NCBI GenBank assembly: GCA_963771985.1
Contig: CAVYVO010000032.1
Span: 124,001 to 188,000 of the forward strand
DNA: 64,000 nucleotides
Source: Trebonia sp963771985
GTDB taxonomy: Bacteria > Actinomycetota > Actinomycetes > Streptosporangiales > Streptosporangiaceae
Reading direction: 5' to 3'
Positions 32,204 through 40,950 of this stretch are shown piece by piece. A model generated the notes under the pieces. The model made no database searches. It was not told where the DNA came from and saw only the letters and a program-made list of their open reading frames with translations. Numbering within the stretch: position 1 is the stretch's first letter; every line of letters begins with the position of its first letter. A program made the position numbers and the translations under genes.

Positions 32204-34408
32204 GTGACCGGAGCGGGCGGTTGGAGCGACGGTACCGGGTGGCGGGTGTTCTTGTCGCATACGTCGGAGCTGCGCCAGTTCCCGGCAGGGGCCACGTATG
32301 TGGCGGCGGCCGAGCGGGCGGTGTCGGTCTGCGGTCACCTGAGGGTGGACATGGCCGATTTCCCGGCCGCCGATCAGGTGCCCGCGCAGCTGTGCCGGGA
32401 GCGGGTGCGGTCATGTTACGTATATCTGGGGATCTTGGGGACGCGGTACGGGTCACCGGTACCGGATGAGCCGGAAATGTCGTACACGGAGCTGGAGTTC
32501 GATGCCGCGACGCAGGCGGGACTGGACCGGCTGGTGTTCCTGCTGGACACCGAGACGGCAGTGGCGGGCATCCCGCCGTCGAAGCTGATCGACCACGAGT
32601 ACGGCGCGCGCCAGGAGGCGTTCCGCCGCAAGGTCCAGGACAGCGGCCTGGTCACCCAGTCCTTTGCCAATCCTGACCAGCTCGGCAAGCTGGTGGAACG
32701 GTCGCTGCGGGACCTGGCAGACCGGCGCCGGGCCGGCAAAGCGGGAGGGCGGGTTCCGGCGGTGGTGGTGACCGGGGAGATCCCGCAGGAGCCGCCGGGG
32801 TTCCAGCCGCGCGCGGACCTTCTCGCGGCACTGCAAGGGCCGGGGGCGGGGGTGCGGGTGGTGACCGGGATGCGGGGGGTGGGCAAGACGCAGCTGGCTG
32901 CCGCGTGCGCCCGGGTCCGGGTAGCCGAGGGGTGGCGGCTGGTGGCATGGGTGAACGCCGAAACCGAGGGCGGGCTGCTGGCCGGGCTGGCCGGGACCGC
33001 GGCCGGGCTGGGCCTTGGCCTTGGAGCGGCGGGCAGCGATGCGATGGCGGCGGGGGAGGCGGTGCGGCACTGGCTGGAAGCCGACGGCCGAGAGTGCCTG
33101 CTGGTATTCGACAACGCCGCCGACCCCGGGCTGCTGCGCCCGTTCCTGCCCGCCGCCGGGCAGTCGCAGGTGATCATCACCAGCAGCAACCAGGCGGTCG
33201 CCGCCCTGGGCACCCGGCTGGCAGTGGACGTGTTCACCGCGATGGAGGCGGCGACGTACCTGGCCGCCAGGACCGGGCAGGCCGATGCGGCCGGGGCGGC
33301 CGAACTCGCCGCCGAGCTAGGCTGCCTGCCGCTGGCGCTGGCCCAGGCCGCGGCGGTGATCGCCGCCCAGCACCTGACTTATGCCGGCTACCTAGACCGG
33401 CTGCGCCGCCTGCCTGTCACCGACCTGCTGCCGGCGGAGGAGGGCGGGGATTACCCCGCTAGGGCGTCGGCCGCGGTGCTGCTGTCCCTGGACGCGGTGC
33501 GGGCCGGGGACCGCGGCGCGTCCTGCGGCGCGGTGATGGGGCTGGCCGCGGTGCTGTCCCCGTCCGGGGTCGACCGGGAGCTGGTGCACGCGGCCGCCGC
33601 GGCGGGGCTGCCAGGCCGGGACGGGCCACTGCCTCCGCTGGCCGCGGAGGCAGCCGATGCGGTGCTAGCCCGGCTGGCCGGGGCGTCGCTGCTGACCTTC
33701 AGCGTGGACGGCACCACGGTAACCGCGCACCGGCTGGTGACGCGGGTCATCCGCGACAGCCTGGCCGCCGCCGGCGCCCTGGCCGACGTATGCGAGGCGG
33801 CCGCCGAGCTGCTGGAGGCCCGGGCTCGTTCGCTGTGGCAGCGGCGGCATACCGACCGGGCCGGGGCCCGGGACCTGGCCGGGCAGCTCCTCGCGCTGGC
33901 CGGATCCGCCGCTGCCTGCTCGCCCAGCACCGCCCTGGATACCGCGATGCTCCAGGTCCGCAGGTGGGCGCTCTTCTTCCTGACCGAGCTCGGCGACAGC
34001 ACGGCGCAGGCCATTACGGTCGGCGAGCAGCTGGCCGCCGACCACGAACGCGTCCTGGGCCCCGACCACCCCGGCACCCTGACCTCGCGCAACAACCTCG
34101 CCGTCGCCTACTGGGACGCGGGCCGCACCGGCGAGGCGATCACCCTGCACGAGCGGAACCTCGCCACCCGCGAGCGCGTTCTGGGCCCCGACCACCCCAG
34201 CACCCTGACCTCGCGCAACAACCTCGCCGTCGCCTACCGGGCGGTGGGGCGCACCGGCGAGGCGATCACCCTGCACGAGCAGACCCTGGTCGCCCTCGAG
34301 TGCGTCCTGGGCCCCGACCACCCCAATACCCGGATCTCGCGCGACAACCTCGCCAGTGTCCGCCAGGCTGCGGGCGGCGCAAACGAGGCCGATAATCAGG
34401 ACCCCTAG
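32204..34408 (+). CDS. DUF4062 - STAND ATPase - TPR signalling protein
   Basis: A 734-residue protein with three parts. Residues ~12-105 form a DUF4062 domain (WRVFLSHTSELRQFP ... YLGILGTRYG), a TIR-like sensor or effector fold. Residues ~190-480 are a NB-ARC/STAND ATPase with Walker A GMRGVGKTQLA, Walker B CLLVFDNAAD, a sensor VIITSSNQ, and the GLPLALAQA-type motif CLPLALAQAAAVI. The C-terminus has kinesin-light-chain TPRs of 42 residues with VLGPDHPxTLTSRNNLAVAY. GTG 32204 lies 10 bases after GGAGG; GTG 32174 is an alternative. STAND proteins of this build act as inflammasome-like switches, some in phage defence. No effector gene is next to it, so DUF4062 may be the effector. Confidence 0.8.
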   Translation: MTGAGGWSDGTGWRVFLSHTSELRQFPAGATYVAAAERAVSVCGHLRVDMADFPAADQVPAQLCRERVRSCYVYLGILGTRYGSPVPDEPEMSYTELEFDAATQAGLDRLVFLLDTETAVAGIPPSKLIDHEYGARQEAFRRKVQDSGLVTQSFANPDQLGKLVERSLRDLADRRRAGKAGGRVPAVVVTGEIPQEPPGFQPRADLLAALQGPGAGVRVVTGMRGVGKTQLAAACARVRVAEGWRLVAWVNAETEGGLLAGLAGTAAGLGLGLGAAGSDAMAAGEAVRHWLEADGRECLLVFDNAADPGLLRPFLPAAGQSQVIITSSNQAVAALGTRLAVDVFTAMEAATYLAARTGQADAAGAAELAAELGCLPLALAQAAAVIAAQHLTYAGYLDRLRRLPVTDLLPAEEGGDYPARASAAVLLSLDAVRAGDRGASCGAVMGLAAVLSPSGVDRELVHAAAAAGLPGRDGPLPPLAAEAADAVLARLAGASLLTFSVDGTTVTAHRLVTRVIRDSLAAAGALADVCEAAAELLEARARSLWQRRHTDRAGARDLAGQLLALAGSAAACSPSTALDTAMLQVRRWALFFLTELGDSTAQAITVGEQLAADHERVLGPDHPGTLTSRNNLAVAYWDAGRTGEAITLHERNLATRERVLGPDHPSTLTSRNNLAVAYRAVGRTGEAITLHEQTLVALECVLGPDHPNTRISRDNLASVRQAAGGANEADNQDP
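34048..34370 (+). repeat. 126-bp tandem TPR repeats
   Basis: Starts of the near-identical segments are at about 34048, 34174 and 34300, a period of 126 bp (42 residues). Copies one and two are almost the same at DNA level over GGCCCCGACCACCCC and the following ~45 bases, so recent duplication or gene conversion is likely. Confidence 0.8.
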
Positions 34409-34425
34409 CCAGACGCGGACGACCA

Positions 34426-35211
34426 TCACGGGTGCTGGCTGCTTACCGAGACCACCTCGCCGGTCAGGTACGAGGCGTAGTCGCTGGCGAGGAAGACCAT
34501 GACGTTGGCGACCTCCCACGGCTCCGCCGAGCGGCCGAACGCCTCGCGGCCGACCAGTTCGGCCAGCAGTTCCTCGCTGGTCACCTTGGCCAGGAAGGGG
34601 TGCATCGCCAGGCTCGGCGCGACGGCGTTGACCCGGATGCCGTGGGCGGCGACGTCGAGCGCGGCGCAGCGCGTGAAGGCCATCACCCCGGCCTTCGCGG
34701 CCGCGTAGTGCGCCTGGCCCGGCTGCGCGCGCCAGCCGAGCACCGACGCGTTGTTCACCACCGCTCCCCCGCGGCCCTGCGCCACCATCAGGCGCAGCGC
34801 GGCCCTGGTGCAACGGAAGGTGCCGTTCAGCGTGACGTCGAGGACCCGCAGCCACTGGTCGTCGGTCATGTCCAGGACCGAACTGGTGCCGCCGAGGCCC
34901 GCGTTGTTGATGAGCACGTCGATCCGCCCGAACCGGCGGGACGCGCCCGTCATCAGCGCCGTGACCGCGCCTTCGTCGGTCACGTCGCAGACGAGCGGCC
35001 AGACCCGGTCGCCGTAGTCCGCCGCGAGCTCGTCGTGCGCCTCGCCCAGCCGCCTGACGTGCTGGTCGCTGATCACCACCGCGGCGCCTTCCGCCAGGCA
35101 ACGGCGGGCCGCGGCGGAGCCGATGCCGGTGCCGGCCGCGGCGGTGACAACGACGACCTTGCCCTCCAGCAGCCCGTGCCCGGCCGGCGGCTGCACAGGC
35201 GACGGTGTCAT
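34426..35211 (-). CDS. ipdF: IpdF-like short-chain dehydrogenase
   Basis: A 261-residue SDR. The cofactor loop is VVTAAAGTGIGSAAARR, with NNAG in VLINNAGLGG, and the catalytic Ser/Tyr/Lys in NNASVLGWRAQPGQAHYAAAK (quoted here as NNASVLGWRA and HYAAAK). The unusual TAAAGTGIGS loop and the end ASDYASYLTGEVVSVSSQHP match IpdF (Rv3559c), which oxidises the hydroxyl of 5-OH-HIP-CoA in breakdown of the steroid C/D rings. ATG 35211 overlaps the TGA of fadE30 (ATGA). It is the second gene of a minus operon behind a KstR2 operator. Confidence 0.88.
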   Translation of the reverse strand: MTPSPVQPPAGHGLLEGKVVVVTAAAGTGIGSAAARRCLAEGAAVVISDQHVRRLGEAHDELAADYGDRVWPLVCDVTDEGAVTALMTGASRRFGRIDVLINNAGLGGTSSVLDMTDDQWLRVLDVTLNGTFRCTRAALRLMVAQGRGGAVVNNASVLGWRAQPGQAHYAAAKAGVMAFTRCAALDVAAHGIRVNAVAPSLAMHPFLAKVTSEELLAELVGREAFGRSAEPWEVANVMVFLASDYASYLTGEVVSVSSQHP

Positions 35212-36359
35212 GAGCGCGCCTGCCTCGGCAAGCCGAGCGCCCGGGTCGCGATGATGTTCCGCTGGATCTCGTCGGATCCGCCGTAGATCGTGTCGGCCCG
35301 GCTGAACAGGAAGAGCCGTTGCCAGACGTCCGACTCCTCATCACAGGTCATCGACGCGGCGCCGAGCACGTCCATCGCCAGTTCCCCGAGCGCCCGGTGC
35401 CAGCGGGACCACAGCACTTTCAGCACCGATGCCTCCGCGCCGGTCACCGGCGGCTCTCCGAGAGTGTCCAGCGCGTACGCCCGCATGACCTCCAGGCCGA
35501 CCCAGGCCCGGGCGAGCCTGTCGCGCACCAGCGGGTCCGCCGCCGCGCCGGTCCGCCGCGCCGCCTCCACCAGATCGCCGAGCTCCCGGCGGAACCCGAC
35601 CTGCTGCCCGAGCATGGCCGCGCCGCGCTCGAACTCCAGCGTCGCCTTCGCGATCCGCCAGCCGTCGCCCGGCTCCCCGACCACGTTGGCGATGTCCGTG
35701 CGCGCCCCGTCGAAGAAGACCTCGTTGAACTCGGACGTGCCGGTGAGCTGCCGGATGGGCCGGACCATGACCCCCGGCTGGCGCATCGGGACGAGCAGGT
35801 AAGCCAGGCCCGTGGAGCGGCGTGACCCCGGCAATGTCCGGGCCAGCACGAAGCACCAGTCGGCCACGTGCGCCAGGGACGTCCACACCTTCTGGCCGGT
35901 GATCACCCACTGATCGCCGTCAGGCACCGCGGTGGTGGCCACGGCCGCCAGGTCCGAGCCGGCCCCCGGCTCTGAGTAGCCCTGGCACCACAGCTCCTCG
36001 ACGGCCGCGATCGGCGGGAGGAACCGCCGCTTCTGCTCCGGTGTCCCGAACGCGATCAGCGTCGGCCCCAGCAGCTCCTCCCCCACGACCGCGACGCGGG
36101 CGGGCGCCCCGCTTCGCGCGTACTCCTCGTGGAAGATGACCTGCCGCGCGAGGGTGGCGTCCTGCCCGCCGTAGACGCGCGGCCAGGACAGGCAGGTCCA
36201 GCCCGCGGCGGCCATCCGCCGGTTCCAGGCAAGCCGCTCACCGAACGCCTCGTGCTCACGGCCAGGGCCCCCGGCACCGCGCAGCCCGGCGGGCACGTTC
36301 GCGGCCAGCCACTCGCGGACCCGGCCGCGGAACTCCTCGTCCTCCGGGGTGAACCGCAT
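35208..36359 (-). CDS. fadE30: FadE30-like acyl-CoA dehydrogenase
   Basis: A 383-residue flavin acyl-CoA dehydrogenase. It contains MRFTPEDEEFRGRVREWL at the start, the FAD/substrate segment QGYSEPGAGSDLAAVATTAV, KVWTSLAHVADW, and the C-terminal IYGGSDEIQRNIIATRALGLP. In position and orientation it equals fadE30 (Rv3560c), between ipdF and the divergent fadD3, and would dehydrogenate a HIP-CoA-derived thioester. ATG 36359 is 12 bp from the KstR2 palindrome; longer in-frame extensions would run through the operator and are rejected. Confidence 0.82.
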   Translation of the reverse strand: MRFTPEDEEFRGRVREWLAANVPAGLRGAGGPGREHEAFGERLAWNRRMAAAGWTCLSWPRVYGGQDATLARQVIFHEEYARSGAPARVAVVGEELLGPTLIAFGTPEQKRRFLPPIAAVEELWCQGYSEPGAGSDLAAVATTAVPDGDQWVITGQKVWTSLAHVADWCFVLARTLPGSRRSTGLAYLLVPMRQPGVMVRPIRQLTGTSEFNEVFFDGARTDIANVVGEPGDGWRIAKATLEFERGAAMLGQQVGFRRELGDLVEAARRTGAAADPLVRDRLARAWVGLEVMRAYALDTLGEPPVTGAEASVLKVLWSRWHRALGELAMDVLGAASMTCDEESDVWQRLFLFSRADTIYGGSDEIQRNIIATRALGLPRQARS

Positions 36360-36370
36360 GCGACTACCAT

Positions 36371-36384
36371 ACCAAGCGCTTGCT
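36371..36384. promoter_or_regulatory. KstR2-type operator
   Basis: ACCAAGCGCTTGCT is an exact match to the KstR2 consensus AnCAAGnnCTTGnT. It sits in the 40-bp divergent region between fadE30 (minus) and fadD3 (plus), so one site could repress both operons until HIP-CoA is made. Confidence 0.85.
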
Positions 36385-36399
36385 TGGTAGGCTCGAACG

Positions 36400-37956
36400 G
36401 TGGAGCTGACGATCCCGGCGGCCGTCGCGCGCGCGGCGCGGGAGTTCGGCGACTGCGACGCGCTCGCCGGGCCGGACGGCGGCAAGCTCAGCTACCGGGA
36501 GCTCGCCGATCAGGCCGGTGAGGTCGCCCGGGCGCTCATCGCCAGCGGTATCGCCCCCGGCGACCGGGTCGCCATCTGGTGCCCCAACACCGCCGCCTGG
36601 GTGCTCGCCGCGCTGGGCGCGCTGACCGCGGGGGCCGCGCTGGTCCCGGTCAGCACGCGGTTCACCGGCCCCGAGGCCCTCGACGTGATCAGCCGAAGCG
36701 GCGCGCGTGCCCTGTTCGCCGCCGACGATTTCCTCGGCACCGACCGGGTGGCGCAGCTGCGTGCCGCCGCGGCCGCGCCCGGCGCCAGCGGGAGCCTCGC
36801 CCGGCTTACGCTGGTGGTGCGGACCGGTAGCGACTGGGCCGAATTTACCGAACGGTCGGTGGCGACTCCCCCGCCGGCAGCCCAGGCCCGGGCGGCCGGC
36901 GTCCACCCGGGCGATGTCAGCGACATCCTGTTCACCTCGGGCACGACCGGGCGCAGCAAGGGCGCGATGAGCAGCCACCGCGCCGCGCTGTCGGTCGCCG
37001 CCGCGTGGGCCGGCCGCGGCGGGCTGACCGCCGGCGACCGGTACCTGGTGGTGAACCCCTTCTTCCACAGCTTCGGCTTCAAGGCCGGCATCCTGGCGTG
37101 CCTCGTCAGCGGCGCGACCATGGTGCCGATGGCGGTCTTCGACGCCGCCGCCGCGATGCGGCTGATCGAGACCGAGCGGATCACCGTGTTCCCCGGCGCG
37201 CCGACGGTCTACCAGACGATCCTCGACCATCCCGAGCGCGGCCGCTTCGACCTGTCCAGCCTGCGGCTCGCGGTCACCGGGGCGGCGAACGTCCCGGCCG
37301 TCCTCGTGGAGCGGATGCGCGGCGAGCTGGGCTTCGAGGTGGTGCTCACCGCCTACGGACTGACCGAAGCGGTGGTGGCGACCATGTGCGAGCCAGGCGA
37401 CGACCCGCGGACCGTGGCCCGCACCTGCGGCCGGCCCGCCGCCGGGTTCGAGGTACGGGTGGCCGACCCGGACGGCGGCGGGGCCGCCCCCGGCGACACC
37501 GGCGAGATCCTGCTCCGCGGCCCGAACATGATGCTCGGCTACCTGGACGACCCCGCGGCGACCCGCGAGGCCATCGACCCCGGCGGCTGGCTGCACACCG
37601 GAGACATCGGCACGCTCGACCCCGCCGGATACCTGACGATCACCGACCGGCTCAAGGACATGTACATCTGCGGCGGCTTCAACGTGTATCCCGCCGAGGT
37701 CGAGCAGGTGCTCGCCCGGCTCGACGGCGTCGCCGAGTCAGCGGTCGTCGGGGTCCCCGACGGCCGGCTGGGCGAGGTGGGCAGGGCGTACATCGTCACC
37801 CGCCCCGGACGGGCCCTCGACGCGGCCGCGGTGCTGGACTTCTGCCGTTCGCGGCTGGCCAACTACAAGGTGCCCCGGCAGGTGGAGTTCCGCGACGTCC
37901 TGCCGCGCAACCCGTCGGGCAAGGTGCTCAAGCGTGTGCTGCGAGGTGAGTCCTGA
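36400..37956 (+). CDS. fadD3: FadD3-like HIP-CoA synthetase
   Basis: A 518-residue ANL ligase. ATP loop FTSGTTGRSKGAMSSHRAAL, substrate-region PFFHSFGFKAGIL, LTAYGLTEA, then GWLHTGDIGTLDPAGYLTIT, DRLKDMYICGGFNVYPAEVE and the C-terminal NPSGKVLKRVLRGE. These fit FadD3 (Rv3561), which adds CoA to the indanedione propionate HIP left after rings A and B of cholesterol are removed. GTG 36400 is 15 bp past the operator. It heads an operon of five or more genes with 1-4 bp overlaps. Confidence 0.87.
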   Translation: MELTIPAAVARAAREFGDCDALAGPDGGKLSYRELADQAGEVARALIASGIAPGDRVAIWCPNTAAWVLAALGALTAGAALVPVSTRFTGPEALDVISRSGARALFAADDFLGTDRVAQLRAAAAAPGASGSLARLTLVVRTGSDWAEFTERSVATPPPAAQARAAGVHPGDVSDILFTSGTTGRSKGAMSSHRAALSVAAAWAGRGGLTAGDRYLVVNPFFHSFGFKAGILACLVSGATMVPMAVFDAAAAMRLIETERITVFPGAPTVYQTILDHPERGRFDLSSLRLAVTGAANVPAVLVERMRGELGFEVVLTAYGLTEAVVATMCEPGDDPRTVARTCGRPAAGFEVRVADPDGGGAAPGDTGEILLRGPNMMLGYLDDPAATREAIDPGGWLHTGDIGTLDPAGYLTITDRLKDMYICGGFNVYPAEVEQVLARLDGVAESAVVGVPDGRLGEVGRAYIVTRPGRALDAAAVLDFCRSRLANYKVPRQVEFRDVLPRNPSGKVLKRVLRGES

Positions 37957-38831
37957 TGGCGGACGAGGTCCGATACGAGACACGGGGCGCGATCGCCCTG
38001 ATCACGCTCAACCGGCCCCGGTACCGGAACGCGCAGAACTCCGCGATGACCTACGCGCTCGACGCCGCCTTCGCCAGGGCCACCAGCGACGACCAGATCG
38101 CGGTCATCGTGCTGGCCGGCGCGGGCGACCACTTCAGCGCCGGGCACGACATCGGCACCCCGGAACGGGACGCGGACAAGTCCTTCGACCGGCAGGCGGT
38201 GCTGTGGTGGGACCACGTCGGCAAGGCGGGCGCGGACGCCCGGTACGCCCGTGAGATGGAGGTCTACCTCGGCATGTGCCGCCGCTGGCGGGAGATTCCC
38301 AAGCCCGCCATCGCGATGGTGCAGGGCGCGTGCATCGCGGGCGGCCTCATGCTCGCCTGGGTGTGCGACCTGATCGTGGCCGCCGAGGACGCGTTCTTCG
38401 CCGACCCGGTGGTGCGGATGGGGATACCGGGCGTGGAGTACTTCGCGCATCCGTGGGTGCTCGGCCCCCGCTTCGCCAAGGAAGTGCTGTTCACCGGCGG
38501 CCGGTTCACCGCCGAGCGCGCCTTCCAGGTCGGCATGGTGAACCGGGTGGTGCCGCGCGCGGAGCTCGAGTCCGCGACGTTCGCGCTCGCCGAGGAGGTC
38601 GCCGCGATGCCGCCGTTCGGCCTGGCCCTGGCCAAGCGCGCGGTGAACCAGTGCGAGGACCTGATGGGCATGCGGCCGGGGATGGAGTCCGTCTTCGGCC
38701 TGCACCACCTCGCGCACGCGCACAACGCCGAGGTACGCGGCGACTCGCTGGCCGGCCAGGACGCGCATTCGATGCGGCTGCTATCCCGGGGGGACGACCC
38801 CCCGGAACCCCCCGCGAGGGCCGCGGAATGA
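37956..38831 (+). CDS. Enoyl-CoA hydratase inserted in the fadD3-fadE operon
   Basis: A 291-residue crotonase-fold protein with oxyanion segments DHFSAGHDIGTP and GACIAGGLMLAWVCDLIVA and the catalytic region ADPVVRMGIPGVEYFAHP. Start ATG 37956 shares one base with the fadD3 stop (TGATG). In M. tuberculosis fadD3 is followed directly by fadE31, so this hydratase is an addition to the conserved order, likely acting on a ring C/D CoA intermediate. The last ~15 residues are encoded by a G/C-rich hairpin (38786-38805) and look like an added tail. Confidence 0.8.
   Translation: MADEVRYETRGAIALITLNRPRYRNAQNSAMTYALDAAFARATSDDQIAVIVLAGAGDHFSAGHDIGTPERDADKSFDRQAVLWWDHVGKAGADARYAREMEVYLGMCRRWREIPKPAIAMVQGACIAGGLMLAWVCDLIVAAEDAFFADPVVRMGIPGVEYFAHPWVLGPRFAKEVLFTGGRFTAERAFQVGMVNRVVPRAELESATFALAEEVAAMPPFGLALAKRAVNQCEDLMGMRPGMESVFGLHHLAHAHNAEVRGDSLAGQDAHSMRLLSRGDDPPEPPARAAE
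38786..38805 (+). repeat. G-run hairpin at the 3' end of echA
   Basis: CCGGGGGG, loop ACGA, CCCCCCGG: an 8-bp perfect stem inside the C-terminal coding part of the hydratase. It resembles the G-run hairpins inserted in fadE33. Confidence 0.7.
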
Positions 38832-39937
38832 CCGAGTTCCGCGCCGAGGTGCGGGACTGGCTGGCCGCGCACGTGCCGGCCAGGCCGCTGCCGTCGGTGG
38901 ACACCGCCGAAGGGTTCGAACGGCACCGGGAGTGGGAACGGGAGCTCGCGGCGGCCCGGCTGTCGGTGATCACCTGGCCCGCGGAGTACGGCGGGCGGGA
39001 CGCCTCCCTGTCCGACTGGCTGGCGTTCGAAGAGGAGTACTACGCCGCCGGCGCGCCGGTCCGGGTCGGCCAGAACGGCCTGTTCCTGCTCGCCCCGACC
39101 CTGTTCGCCCACGGCACCCCGGCCCAGCGTGACCGGCTGCTGCCGCCGATGGCGCGGGCGGACGAAATCTGGGCCCAGGCGTGGTCGGAGCCGGAGGCGG
39201 GCAGCGACCTGGCCGCCATCCGATCTCGCGCCGTGGCGACCGACGGCGGCTGGCTGCTGTCCGGCACGAAGACGTGGAGCTCGCGCGCGGCCTTCGCCGA
39301 CCGCGCGTTCGGGCTGTTCCGCACCGATCCGGCGGCGGAGCGGCACCACGGTCTTACCTACCTGCTGTTCAGCCTGCGTGCCCCCGGGGTGACCGTCCGC
39401 CCGATCCGCCAGCTCGGCGGCGAGACCGGGTTCGCGGAGATCTTCCTCGACGACGTGTTCGTGCCCGACGCGAACGTCGTCGGCGCGTCCGGCGACGGCT
39501 GGCGGATCGCGATGAGCACGGCGGGTCACGAGCGCGGCCTGTCGCTGCGCAGCCCGGGCCGGTTTCTCGCGGCCGCCGCCCGCCTGGTCGACCTGTGGCG
39601 GCGGGCCGGCGACCCGGCCGATAACGCCATGCGGCACCGCGTCGCCGACGCGTGGATCGGCGCGCGCGCCTACCAGCTGCATACCCAGGCCACCGCGGCC
39701 AGGCTCGCCGGCGGCGGCACGCTCGGGGCCGAGTCGAGCCTGGGCAAGGTGTTCTGGTCCGAGCTCGACCTGGCGCTGCACGAGACGGCGCTGGACCTGC
39801 TGGGGCCGCTCGCCGAGGTGCGCGGTGACCGCTGGCTGGAGGGCTACCTGTTCGCGCTCGCGGGCCCGATCTACGCGGGCACCAACGAGATCCAGCGCAC
39901 GGTGATCGCCGAGCGGCTGCTGGGACTCCCGAGATGA
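38828..39937 (+). CDS. fadE31: FadE31-like acyl-CoA dehydrogenase
   Basis: A 369-residue acyl-CoA dehydrogenase subunit with MTEFRAEVRDWLAAHVPA, the FAD segment QAWSEPEAGSDLAAIRSRAV, TKTWSSRAAFADRAFGLF and the C-terminal IYAGTNEIQRTVIAERLLGLP. The start overlaps the hydratase stop (ATGA). Its place ahead of two further, shorter FadE genes equals fadE31-fadE32-fadE33 (Rv3562-Rv3564). In actinobacterial steroid degraders such genes usually form alpha2beta2 heteromers, so this one should pair with one of its neighbours. Confidence 0.8.
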   Translation: MTEFRAEVRDWLAAHVPARPLPSVDTAEGFERHREWERELAAARLSVITWPAEYGGRDASLSDWLAFEEEYYAAGAPVRVGQNGLFLLAPTLFAHGTPAQRDRLLPPMARADEIWAQAWSEPEAGSDLAAIRSRAVATDGGWLLSGTKTWSSRAAFADRAFGLFRTDPAAERHHGLTYLLFSLRAPGVTVRPIRQLGGETGFAEIFLDDVFVPDANVVGASGDGWRIAMSTAGHERGLSLRSPGRFLAAAARLVDLWRRAGDPADNAMRHRVADAWIGARAYQLHTQATAARLAGGGTLGAESSLGKVFWSELDLALHETALDLLGPLAEVRGDRWLEGYLFALAGPIYAGTNEIQRTVIAERLLGLPR

Positions 39938-40950
39938 GCGAGTTCGCCGCCGCGCTGCACGACATGCTCGGCGCGGCCGGCGTGCCGCAGATCGCGCGGC
40001 GGTGGGCCGACGGCGACCTGGCTCCGGGGCTGGCGCTGTGGCGGCGGCTCGCCGGCCTGGGGGTCACCGCGCTGGCGGTGCCGGAGAAACGGGGCGGGCT
40101 CGGCGCCAGCCCGGCCGACCTCGTGGCCGCCTGCGTCGAACTGGGCCACCACGCGGTGCCGGGGCCGGTCGCTGAATCCCTCGCGGCCGTGCCCGCGCTG
40201 CTCGCGGCGCCGGAAGGCGCGGACGGGAGGGCGGAATGGGGCGCGGCGCCGGAAGGCGCGGACCTGAGAGCGGAGTGGCTCGCGGCGCTTGCCGCCGGCG
40301 ACCTGATCGCGACGCTTGCCATGCCGCCGCGGCTGCCGTTCGCCGCGGACGCCGAGGCCGCCGGGCTGGTGCTGCTCGCCGAGGCGGATGTCGTCCAAGT
40401 GGCCAGGCCCGTGGCCGGGTACCGGTCGGTGGACGCGGCCCGCTCGCTGTCCGAGGTGGCCGGATACCGGGTGCTGGCCAGCGACGCGGGCGCGGCGGTG
40501 GCCCGCGCGCTCGACATGGGCGCGCTGGCCTGCTCAGCCCAGTTGCTCGGCGCGGGCCTGGCGCTGCTTGAGGCCAGCGTGCGGCACGCGAGGCTGCGCA
40601 CTCAGTTCGGCCGGCCCGTGGGGGCGTTCCAGGCGGTCAAGCACAAGCTGGCGGACGTCGCGATCGCGCTGGAGTTCGCCCGTCCGCTGCTGGAGGCCGC
40701 CGCCGCGGCGATCGCCGCGGATGCCGCGACGGCTGCCCGGGATGTCTCCGCCGCGAAGGTCGCCTGCGGCGACGCCGCCCACCTGGCGGCCCGCGCCGCG
40801 CTGCAGGCGCACGGGGCGATCGGGTACACGGCCGAACACGACCTCAGCCTCTGGCTGACGAAGGTCCGCGCGCTCGTTCCGGCGTGGGGCAGCCAGGCCG
40901 AGCATCGCGAGCGGGTCATGGCCGCCCTCGCGCGCGGGGACGTGTCGTGA
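39934..40950 (+). CDS. fadE32: FadE32-like acyl-CoA dehydrogenase subunit
   Basis: A 338-residue dehydrogenase-family protein, shorter than FadE31. It keeps the C-terminal helical part (FGRPVGAFQAVKHKLADVAI, QAHGAIGYTAEHDLSLWLTK) while the N-terminal FAD segment is weak, as expected for one partner of a heteromeric FadE. ATG 39934 overlaps the fadE31 stop. Residues ~89-112 contain a tandem duplication (APEGADGRAEW / APEGADLRAEW), 39 bp period, absent from the usual family pattern. Confidence 0.77.
   Translation: MSEFAAALHDMLGAAGVPQIARRWADGDLAPGLALWRRLAGLGVTALAVPEKRGGLGASPADLVAACVELGHHAVPGPVAESLAAVPALLAAPEGADGRAEWGAAPEGADLRAEWLAALAAGDLIATLAMPPRLPFAADAEAAGLVLLAEADVVQVARPVAGYRSVDAARSLSEVAGYRVLASDAGAAVARALDMGALACSAQLLGAGLALLEASVRHARLRTQFGRPVGAFQAVKHKLADVAIALEFARPLLEAAAAAIAADAATAARDVSAAKVACGDAAHLAARAALQAHGAIGYTAEHDLSLWLTKVRALVPAWGSQAEHRERVMAALARGDVS
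40205..40285 (+). repeat. 39-bp in-frame duplication in fadE32
   Basis: The segment GCGGCGCCGGAAGGCGCGGA occurs twice with a 39-bp period, adding 13 residues to the protein. The frame is kept. Confidence 0.75.

Noticed and set aside
35208..36485. Longer start for FadE30 beyond 36359
   Set aside because: It would place coding sequence across the KstR2 operator and into fadD3.
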